A DNA stretch of 64,000 nucleotides from NCBI GenBank assembly GCA_014529385.2, contig CM043959.1, positions 85,975,029 through 86,039,028 on the forward strand, in the 5' to 3' direction. Shown here in pieces: positions 56,673 to 64,000 of the stretch (position 1 is the stretch's first letter; the number at the start of each line of letters is the position of its first letter). The DNA comes from Adiantum capillus-veneris (taxonomy: Eukaryota > Streptophyta > Polypodiopsida > Polypodiales > Pteridaceae). The position numbers and the translations under genes were made by a program. Under the pieces are notes generated by a model. The model did no database searches. It was not told the origin of the DNA and saw nothing but the letters and a program-made list of their open reading frames with translations.

Positions 56673-56821
56673 ACCTAAATAAACCTAAGTCTAATCCAAT
56701 ATAACATAAATCTAAATCTAACGTAAATTATGTTATATTAAAAACAAAGAACTAAACTAACAGGGATTATAAGAACCTTAAAACTGATTTAACACATAAT
56801 TTTTCACATAACTCGGCAAGA

Positions 56822-57166
56822 GTTGGCATTCTCATCACTAAAGATGTGAGAGTTAACTTCCGATGGTGACGCTGCCTCATCTCCATCCACATCTGACGAC
56901 AGCAATTGGCCCTTTGGACCGTTCTTGCTCTTGTTACTAACTTTGAAGTTGCTGTTGAATGACTAGAGGTTGTCTAGATGGTCATTGTCGGGGATGTAGT
57001 GACTCTTGCCGCCCTGAAGATCCGTCTTCTTCCCTATCTTCTGAAGACATTTCACCAGTACTTTTGGATCGACGGAGCCCACCATGAGTGAAGGCAGCAA
57101 TACCCTATATTCCATTGAGGGCTTTCTTCACCCGCTTCATGCAGGCATCGCAGTCTATGGAGACCT
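56822..57166 (-). pseudogene. Captured host gene fragment: heavy-metal-associated (HIPP-type) protein
   Basis: Minus-strand reading from 57164 gives VSIDCDACMKRVKKALNGI, the first half of an HMA domain with its CxxC metal site and the KVKKAL helix. A TAG follows, then after a frame change GSVDPKVLVKCLQKIGKKTD, the last part of the same domain (VDP..L...L.K.GK..), and LQGGKSHYIPDNDHLDNL, a second TAG, SFNSNFKVSNKSKNGPKG and an acidic tail. The middle strands of the domain are reduced. In plants, heavy-metal-associated isoprenylated proteins combine such a domain with low-complexity tails; no CaaX end is present here. It lies inside CACTA element T1, upstream of the transposase on the same strand and between two 100-bp direct repeats. 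This is best explained as a gene fragment picked up by the transposon. Confidence 0.65.
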
Positions 57167-57258
57167 AAATCTAATCTAATATAACGTAAATCTAAATCTA
57201 GCGTAAATAAACATAAATCTAATTAAAAATAAACCTAAATCTAATCTAATTTAACTTA

Positions 57259-57359
57259 AATAAACCTAAATCTAATTTAACGTAAGTCTACATCTAACCT
57301 AATCTTTAACGTCTTTTAGGATAGTTTCCTACGACGTTATAACTCTCTTCTTCTTGTGT
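57259..57359. repeat. Direct repeat inside T1, right copy
   Basis: Second copy of the ~100-bp unit at 56540-56640. Differences are few and mostly transitions (for example 'ttttgggatag' against 'ttttaggatag'). Confidence 0.85.
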
Positions 57360-57551
57360 GTGCGCGTGTGTGGATGTGTGTGCCAATAAAAAGAGATAAA
57401 TGGTATAACCTTTCTATCACCCATGCCAAGTATGATAGATTGGTTATGCCATTTCCCTCTTGAATAATAGGTCTTGAGTTCAACTCCTCGTCGGCTAGAT
57501 CTTTAGGTCTTTTAATTTTAATTAGTTTCCTACGACGTTAAATTAGTTTCT

Positions 57552-57770
57552 CTCTCTTTCTCTCTCAATGTGTGTGCGTTTTTTTGTTTATGCATGTTTT
57601 CTCTCTCTTTTCCTCTCTCAATGTGTGCGTTTTTTGTTTATGCACGTTCTCTCTCTCTTTTCCTCTCTCAATGTGTGCGTTTTTTGTTTATGCATGCTCT
57701 CTCTCTCTTTTCCTCTCTCAATGTGTGTGTGCATTCTTTGTTTATGTATGTGTGTGTGCATTTTTGTTTA
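57552..57770. repeat. Tandem ~50-bp repeat in T1
   Basis: Four units, each with 'cctctctcaatgtgtg', T-rich 'cgttttttgtttatgca' and a CT run; the CAATGTGTG word falls at 57566, 57619, 57669 and 57719. The long open frames across it (57568-58056) are low-complexity readings and are not taken as genes. Confidence 0.85.
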
Positions 57771-57778
57771 TGTTTGTA

Positions 57779-57779
<1 letters not shown>

Positions 57780-57828
<49 letters not shown>

Positions 57829-57835
57829 AACACTA

Positions 57836-57870
<35 letters not shown>

Positions 57871-57940
57871 GAGAGAGAAAGAGGGGAAGGGAACATGAGA
57901 GTGAGGAGAGGGAAGGAGCATACCTGGCTCTCCTTCCTCT

Positions 57941-58000
<60 letters not shown>

Positions 58001-58030
58001 AGCAGAAAGAGAGAGAGAGAGAGAGAGAGG
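57780..58030. repeat. Microsatellite cluster in T1: (CT)n, (GT)n, (GA)n
   Basis: A (CT)n run of about 22 units (57782-57826), (GT)n (57835-57852), (GA)n (57853-57869), a long (GT)n of about 28 units (57943-57998) and (GA)n (58008-58030). It lies between the tandem repeat and the hairpins at the T1 end. Confidence 0.9.
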
Positions 58031-58058
58031 GAGAGCGTTACCTGCTCCTTGCTTGAGG

Positions 58059-58183
58059 GCGCCGAAAAACTCAGATATGAGATCTGAGTTTTTGGGCGCT
58101 CTCTGATATTTTTTAGCCCGGCCGGCGTCGCTATGAGCGTCGCAAATTTACTTGTAAATTTGTGACGCTCATAGCGATGCCGG
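58059..58183. repeat. Two adjacent hairpins in the T1 subterminal region
   Basis: First hairpin: arms 58059-58076 and 58082-58099 (17 of 18 pairs; loop ATGAG). Second hairpin: arms 58122-58150 and 58155-58183 (27 of 29 pairs; loop CTTG), made of the GCGTCGCTATGAGCGTC word characteristic of the element ends. The two mismatches in the second hairpin are G/A differences. Confidence 0.85.
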
Positions 58184-58250
58184 GATTTTTTTCTTTGAGC
58201 GTCGCTGTGTGAGCGTCGCTAATATGAATAGCCTCTTGTAGTGTCTTACA

Positions 58251-60214
58251 ATGAAACTTTTTCATAAGCTCATTTTGAGTGTCCTTATGATTCACGACTC
58301 TCAAGGGAATTCCATTTCTTTTTTTGGACGCTTCCATAAGTACCAATGTTTCAAAAAGTATCCATAGGCCTTTGTCCAATTTCTTTTGAACTCTTGATTA
58401 GTCCATTCTTCTTGCCTTGTCAAAGTGCTCAGATAGTGTCCAATGAGCAACCAATCACCTTGATATAGGTCCTCTGTAAATGACTCAAGTGCATTTGACA
58501 GGAAAACATGATCACCCTTGGCATGAGAGATACTATAGAACCTTGTGCCTACATCATCGCCCTCGAAAACTATGTCTTCTTCATTTTCATACCTTGCTCT
58601 TGAAAGCATATCCGCAACTCGATTATTTTTCCCTACAATATGCTTAAATTCTGGATTCAAGGACTTTATGTAGGCAATCCATCTCAACATAGCAATGTCG
58701 AGAGTTGAGCAGCTTGTGATCATTCCAAGAAGGGGTAGACAATCAGTCTCCACTATTACATTTACTTCTATCAAATACTCTTTGTCACATTTCAATGCTG
58801 TGACTACTCCCCATAACTCTCTTTTTACCTGTGGATAGGTACATTGACGAGTACCTAGGACTTTTGCTCAAAATTTCACCACATATTGCTTGCCATCATC
58901 ATCATCTTGTCCAATCGCCCATCCAATTTCTGTGGAGCTAGTATCCACTGTCACAATTACATATCTTCTGCATTCATAGTTTGCTTTCCTCAAAGTTGGA
59001 GACATAAGCAACAACTTCTTTAATTTTCTCATGGCATGGGTATGCATTTCTTCCCAATGAAACTTTTGGTTCTTTCTCAAAAGTTGAACAAAGGTTCTGC
59101 AACATGCGCATAATGTGGAATACAGATAACATAGAGCACACATGCACCCAAGAACCTTCGAGCCCTCAACTAAATTAATACATGTCTCTTTCATTCTTTG
59201 AATCATATCAATCTTTGTTGGACAAGGCCTTCTACCATACGGCCTGCATATATGGCCCACAATAAGAACTTCGTTCCCACCAAACACTTTTGCCCAGACA
59301 AGGTAAGGTTCGCCTCTTCCAACCTTGACAAGATATTATCACAATCACTGATATGGTTTGCCACATAATTTTGGCATCCCCTCAAGTCCAGAGCCACATC
59401 TATATCACTTACATCACATCCTTTGATTGGCACAACAACAAGGAAAGGCACATCCTTTGATTGGCACATCATCAAGGAAAGAAATTGTAGTTTGTGGTAT
59501 GAAGTCATGTAGGACTTTTTTCATGCCATTCATCATATGTGCAACTGAGTTAGTTGCTCCCTGAGGTAACGTGCACATCCTTACTAGACCCAAAGGTGTC
59601 CTCATGGTAGTCAGGTCCCTGCTTTTCATTGCTAGTTGGAACTGATTATACCCTGAGTACAAATCCCCCATAGAATATATTGCCCTTCATGCGAATGCCT
59701 ATGAAAATTCATCTACAACTGGCCCTGTACCCACATTTCTAATTGTAACCTTGTTGATAGGCTGCATATCCTAGATAAAGCGTAAAGAGCCATTTTTCTT
59801 CGGAACTGTGAATCACCTATTTGAGTATGGAGCACAAGAAGGCTCCAAAATACCCATCTTGATATTTTCATTAAGATGGTCAATGAGTTTTGGCAAATGA
59901 GCCTTTGGAACAGGAATAGGCCTCAAGTTCCAAAGTACATGAGGGATATTGAAGATCACCATAGGAGCAACAATGGATGGATCAACACACCCTATCTCAT
60001 AAGGCTCAAATGCAAAATCTCTTCCGTGTTTGGCAATCATGTCTTCAAAGCATACTCTTTCAACATCTGTCAAACTATCCTTGCAACCAATCTTTAACTC
60101 CTTCAAAGAATCATGTGTGAACTTATGTCCAATCTCGCTTAGCTCACGAGGACTAGGTTGAAAAGTAGCTTGATCCATCTTATCCATATAGTCTTTTGGT
60201 AGAGGTAATGCCAC
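58251..60214 (-). pseudogene. Ty3/gypsy element G2 (fungal-looking lineage): RT and RNase H
   Basis: Minus strand, from 60214: EKHG-type linker (EDMIAKHGRDFAFEPYEIG), then RPIPVPKAHLPKLIDHLNEN and MGILEPSCAPYSNR. About 59815-59700: FTVPKKNGSLRFI, a TAG, DMQPINKVTIRNVGTGPVVD. Then MGDLYSGYNQFQLAMKSRDL, LGLVRMCTLPQGATNSVAHM and ISFLDDVPIKG, where the catalytic site reads FLDD. RNase H: VTVDTSSTEIGWAIGQ and VVETDCLPLLGMI, then NRVADMLSRARYENE (58.6 kb). The element stops at HKDTQNELMKKFH (58251), where the integrase zinc site should start. Several frameshifts. The motif set is that seen in fungal-type gypsy elements and in a minority of plant ones. Confidence 0.75.
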
Positions 60215-61140
60215 TCATTTCACTTTCTTTACCACAGACTTGTACTTGGTCTCCACTTGTACATCAACACCTTGAGAATTTTTTAAATCCCCAATGATTT
60301 TATACATTTATATTGAGCATACTTTCATGACCTCACTTTCCATAGGCAAATTGTGTAACATTTAATGGCCTAGTAACTTGTGTGTAGCGGAAAATAGCAT
60401 GAACATAGTGAGCATTTCATTAGAATAGATTCCTAATGAGATTAACAAGAGTGCTTGGGTGGAGAGAGCAACAAAAAGCATAACACCTAGTTGGATAGCA
60501 TGAACAATACTTCAAAAGAGAGAGAAATTAAGCAATTGACAACAGTTGAGGACCGGATTTGTATGGAGCCGGTCCCCCCTCCAGAAGGCTTTGTATTATG
60601 GTTTCTCCCATCAAGAGAGACATTTTACAATACAATTCTTTGTGTTCCTTCAATACTAGCTAGTGCAATGAAGATGGAAACTTCAAGCACTAAGCAAAAC
60701 ACTTATCAAACACAACATCAATTCCCTCACGATCTCAGACCCAAGACCTCACACACCTTCGAAGATGGTGAGAGATAGTAGGGTATGAGAGTAGATTGAG
60801 AGGAAGAAGGAGTATTCTTACGAGAAAGATGTACATCTCCTCACATAATCACTCAAATTAGCATAGCTTAGCTTAGTAATTAGCATGGTAGAGAAGATGA
60901 GCATGCATTGAAGCTTGGCTCTTGGTTGGATTTGCATCACAAAGCCAAGAGTTGTTGGTGTAGGCCTCCCTTCTCACAAGCTTGGAGTAGGTGGTAAGCT
61001 TTCCATTAAAGCTTGAGAAGGAGAAAGAGTCTTCTTTGCTTCACACATGAGATTGTGTGAGTGTGTGTGTGATAATGCCTTCCAAAAATCAACCCCCTCT
61101 CTCTCTTGGTTGACCTTCCTTGCTAATTACTCATGCTACA
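60215..61140. other. Non-coding stretch 5' of G2, no supported gene
   Basis: The first ~150 bp (minus) may continue G2 (KKVKtext before MALPLPKDYMD). The plus frame 60491-60778 has no motif. The rest is AT-rich without repeat borders. Confidence 0.4.
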
Positions 61141-61145
61141 GCCCT

Positions 61146-61528
61146 ATTGGACCTCCCCAGCCTCAGCCAATGGGAATTAAGCAGCATAGCATTCTGACAT
61201 GTGTCCCCCTTTCCCCTTTTGTGAGAGATTTAGGTAATTAATTAATGAAACTAAAATCTCATTGGACCCATTTGCCTCCTGGCCAATAAGAATCAGGCAA
61301 GCCATTGGGCTGCTGAATGCTCATTGGACCCCTTGGGAGAGTGTCCAATAGTCTTCTAGAGAGCTTACTTCCTATTGGTTCTTTTATTAAGTGTTTTTAA
61401 AATAATTAAACCAGACTTACTCTAGCCTAATTCTCATTGGTCCACCTCCAAGGCCATCCAATAGGATTTGACTACACCTTGTGGGCATATGGCCTAGGGA
61501 GCTGACATGTGTCCCTCTTTCCCCTTGT
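61146..61528. repeat. Four paired inverted CCAAT modules with a 300-bp near-tandem repeat
   Basis: ATTGG and CCAAT face each other at nearly constant distance four times: 61146-61171, 61261-61287, 61323-61349 and 61436-61462 (26-27 bp each). The words CTGACATGTGTCCC and CTTTCCCCTT recur at 61194-61218 and 61502-61525. So the first and last modules belong to diverged copies of a ~300-bp unit. CCAAT/ATTGG is the NF-Y recognition core. The stretch could be an LTR promoter region; no gene is attached. Confidence 0.6.
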
Positions 61529-61529
61529 G

Positions 61530-62275
61530 TAAAAAGGAAGCTTGTGAGTGTGTGGGTGTTTCTCTCTCATCCCCTACTTCTTGGGATTACCCCCTCCTAT
61601 GTAGGTCTTGACAAAGACTTTTTGGGACACACGCAAAGCATCCAATTCCCCTAATGTTTGACCTTTGGACACAACCTTTAAATTTTGGAACCTTAGCATT
61701 TTGGAAGTCTTAATGGACCGAACTTTAGGGTCTTTAGAGCCCATTGTTGCACATAGCTCTTTTGCAGATGGGCCCCCCTTTGGATCCCTATTTTTCCTCG
61801 TTTGGATCCCTACTGTGGCCAGTCTGCTAGCTTAGCCAATATTCTAGCTTTTTCTCCCCTGGCACTTCCCATATTACATGATCAATTTAACATCAAAAAA
61901 TCATTTAGGAGAATTAGATATTGATTATTATGAAATTACCTCTCTCTTGAAATCATAGTCATCCTCGACTATGGGGTAGAGAAGATAAAGCATATTCATT
62001 AGTCCTTTTCGTAGCAGGTAGAGGATCCCTATGTTACCCTAAGACATCGTTCCAGAATGGATGACTAGTCCATTTGGCGCTTGAGAGAGCTGCCGCAAGC
62101 ATGTCTGCACATTAGTCCTATCAGTCTTCCATAGTAGAGTGACAAGCTCTACTTGGTTTTCGGGAGATGTCGTATGCGCAAACTTGATCTAAGCATACAT
62201 ACTACTTTATTTTTGTGCACAATAAAGAAAAAGAGAGTCTTATAAGACAAAAACTTTGTTCATTTTAACAATTGT
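61530..62275. other. Non-coding stretch, no supported gene
   Basis: No coding frame with known content. It separates the CCAAT repeats from the RNase H breakpoint of G3 at about 62.28 kb. Confidence 0.4.
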
Positions 62276-62278
62276 AGC

Positions 62279-63116
62279 TTACTCTACGGAAGCATTGTAA
62301 GCATTGACAAGGTTTAGGTTATCCTTTAGGTTATCCTTTGAGAGATCCGGTAGTGTAAGCACAGGTTGAGAGATAAGCTTCTGGAAAGCATTGTTCTCCT
62401 TGGCAGACCATGTGTACCCAATGTTTTTCTTTGTTAGGTCATGTAATGGTCGTGCTATTAGTGAGAACTTTTCTATGAAGCATCTATAGTATGCACACAT
62501 ACCTATAAAACTTCTTAATTCATGAAGATTCCTTGGTTTATGCCATCCTTTTATTACCTCTAACTTTGATGGATCCATTTGGATAATAATGTGACCTAAA
62601 TACTGAATCTCTTGTAAGAAAAAATCACTTTTCTTTCGATTAACATAGAGTTTATTCTCTCTTAGAACTTGAAATATTACCTGGAGGTGTTTCTTGTGTT
62701 CGTCTAATGAATTAGAGTAGATGATGATATCATCAAAGAACACTCCAGTAAAGGTTTGGTTAAGCCTGAATAGCTTCTCCATCAAGCGGTTGAATGTGGC
62801 ATGACAATGTATTCGTAAAGACCAAACGTAGTGTGAAAAGCGGTCTTTACAACGTCTTGATCAACTATCCTTATTTGAGATAGCCACTTTTTAGGTCAAT
62901 CCTACTGAAGTAGGTGGACCCTTGTAGCTTATCAAATAGGTCTTTTACCCATGGAACATGAAACCTATTTTTGATAGTGATCCTATTTAGTTCTCTATAG
63001 TCGACATACATACGATATGTGCTGTCTTTCTTTTGCACTGGTAGCACAGGAGAACAAAATAGAGATGAGATAGGCCTAACCATGCCCTTCTCAACTAACT
63101 CATGCACTTGCCGCAT
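62279..63116 (-). pseudogene. Ty3/gypsy element G3 (chromovirus-like): reverse transcriptase
   Basis: Frame 63116-62871: MRQVHELVEKGMVRPISS, SPVLPVQKKDSTYRMYVDYR, ELNRITIKNRFHVP and YFSRIDLKSGY. After a frameshift at about 62872: IRIVDQDVVKTAFHTTFG and YEYIVMP. A deletion removes the conserved FGLTNAP block (about 62800) and a second frameshift follows. Frame 62785-62279: MMEKLFRLNQTFTG, VFFDDIIIYS (catalytic DD kept) and YLGHIIIQMDPSKLEVI, then ELRSFIGMCAYYRCFI and the start of RNase H. There it breaks off at YNASVE, with asparagine in place of the first RNase H aspartate. Integrase is not present in the window. Confidence 0.8.
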
Positions 63117-63960
63117 AATCTCCTTTGAGCTTGAGAAACTCTATAAGGAGGTTTGTTAGGCGGTGAATTTCCTAGAAGAAGTTCAATTGAATGGTCATCA
63201 TTACCTCGTTTAGGAGGTAGCTCCCAAGGGATGTCGTCAATAAATACATCCTGAAACCCCTTGAGAAAATTGGATAACTCTAATTCCTTTTGATTGTGTA
63301 TATCTTCTTTTGCAAAAACATTAGGTTCGTTTTGAGAATCTTTAACAAAAATCATGTACACGGAAATAGAGCTCTTTATTGACTTGTTGAAAGCTTGTGT
63401 ATGTACAATGGGTATAGTGTTACCCATTTCCTTAGCATCTATATACATATCTTTTTCCTTGAACTTAAAAGAGATTCTCCTTTCAGGGAATTTAACATTG
63501 GCAGCCATGCGATCAAACCATGGTGCCCCTAGGATTACATCCTCATGCTTGAGAGGAGATTCCTCTTTGTCCACATAGCTTTGGACATGGAGCCTCGATT
63601 TCCCGATTAAGGGAGTGAATGAAGCTTCTTGTCCCTTGAAAGCACCGTCTGTGGGTAGGACATATCCCATCTCGTAGGCTTGTATGCCTAGCTTGGTGGC
63701 CAAATCTATAGATATAAAATTGTGAGTAGAACTAGAGTCAAAAAGAATAAAAGCATCATGTTCTGTTACGTTTCCCCAAGCATGGCATAGAGGAGATCCT
63801 TCGTGGTGAATTTCATCCTCTTGGATTTCGACCAAGGTAGCTCTAGGAGGTTCATGGCGGGTGTTCTTTTGGGGACAAGCGCAGTACGCATTCCCTTACT
63901 CACTGCACTGAAACAACGGTTATCCTTGTGATAAAGCTCAAGCTCTTAAGGAGAGAGTTT
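63095..63960 (-). pseudogene. Ty3/gypsy element G3: gag end and protease
   Basis: Frame 63835-63095 (246 codons) covers the protease: HAWGNVTEHDAFILFDSSST, then HNFISIDLATKLGI, where the usual D-S-G reads D-S-S, and LGAPWFDRMAANVKF at the domain end. The linker to RT ends PKRGNDDHSIELLLGNSPPN, the normal entry into RT (PNKPPYRVS). Upstream, in the same frame, a decayed zinc knuckle (FQCSE, stop, GNAYCACPQKN) at about 63915-63866 marks the end of gag. Gag proper lies beyond the right edge. A frame overlap at 63095-63116 leads into RT. Confidence 0.8.
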
Positions 63961-64000
63961 ATTTTTGCCTTTGTAAACTCCCTTCTCTTTAGCTTTGTTG

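Larger units (their letters stand above)
50692..58243 (-). mobile_element. CACTA (En/Spm) transposon T1, 7,552 bp
   Basis: Ends are CACTACAAGAGG (50692-50703) and its perfect reverse complement (58232-58243). Both are flanked by TCT (50689-50691 and 58244-58246), the 3-bp duplication typical of this superfamily. Subterminal regions carry many copies of a GCGTCGCTA / AGCGACG word in both orientations (50740-50905 and 58125-58220), the usual transposase-binding array. Genes read on the minus strand: captured HMA fragment (57.15 kb), TNP2-like transposase (56.1-53.2 kb) and TNPA-like gene (52.6-51.3 kb). The transposase is broken, so this copy is not autonomous. Confidence 0.95.

Noticed and set aside
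57552..57770. Regular ~50-bp repeat as a CRISPR-like array
   Set aside because: There are no unique spacers between units; it is a plain tandem repeat inside a plant transposon.
57568..58056. Three overlapping long plus-strand frames
   Set aside because: They translate tandem CT/GT-rich repeats in all three frames; the product is low-complexity and follows from the repeat composition.

Overview
This is plant nuclear DNA, almost certainly intergenic or intronic heterochromatin of a large-genome vascular plant. The evidence is a MIKC-type MADS-box gene start with the canonical 182-bp first exon, plant-type Ty3/gypsy and Ty1/copia retrotransposons, an En/Spm (CACTA) DNA transposon with plant TNP2/TNPA-like genes, and abundant microsatellites. 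The species cannot be fixed from the sequence. The divergent MADS domain and a gypsy lineage with fungal-looking motifs make a fern, lycophyte or gymnosperm at least as likely as an angiosperm. That is inference.

Layout. 1-4.7 kb: a decayed Ty3/gypsy element on the minus strand (integrase, two RNase H domains, RT, protease, gag), with a MITE inserted in its RT. 4.7-18 kb: mostly non-coding, with a copia RT relic (6.4 kb), a chromovirus gag/protease relic (12.0-13.1 kb), three copies of an LTR-like repeat and two more MITE copies. 18.9-20.2 kb: a 1.3-kb element with inverted ends flanked by TTAA. 22.5-23.8 kb: a decayed multi-exon gene of unknown function on the minus strand. 25-29 kb: a lysine/proline-rich ORF, an unidentified ORF, poly-C and microsatellites. 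30.0-30.4 kb: exons 1 and 2 of the MADS-box gene on the minus strand; its remaining exons were not found. 33.2-46 kb: an Athila-like gypsy element on the plus strand with three gag zinc knuckles and a large extra ORF behind integrase. A complete 5,188-bp Ty1/copia element with identical LTRs is inserted in it (37,289-42,476, target duplication GAAGC). 46-50.7 kb: a heavily decayed chromovirus ending in a short LTR. 50,692-58,243: a 7.55-kb CACTA element with 3-bp target duplication, TNPA-like and TNP2-like genes and a captured fragment of a heavy-metal-associated (HIPP-type) host gene. 58.25-60.2 kb: a gypsy fragment of a fungal-looking lineage. 60.2-62.3 kb: non-coding, with paired inverted CCAAT boxes. 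62.3-64 kb: a chromovirus-like gypsy element running off the right edge.

How it fits together. The window is a stack of nested insertions, not a set of cooperating genes. Two stacks can be ordered. In the first, the Athila-like gypsy is older than the copia inside it. In the second, the fungal-like gypsy was hit by an LTR element whose last bases were then hit by the CACTA. Most in-frame stops in the decayed reading frames are TAG, at sites where glutamine (CAG) is expected. This is what deamination of CHG-methylated cytosine would leave. The only clear host gene is the MADS-box gene; the 22.5-23.8 kb relic and the HMA fragment inside the CACTA also look host-derived.
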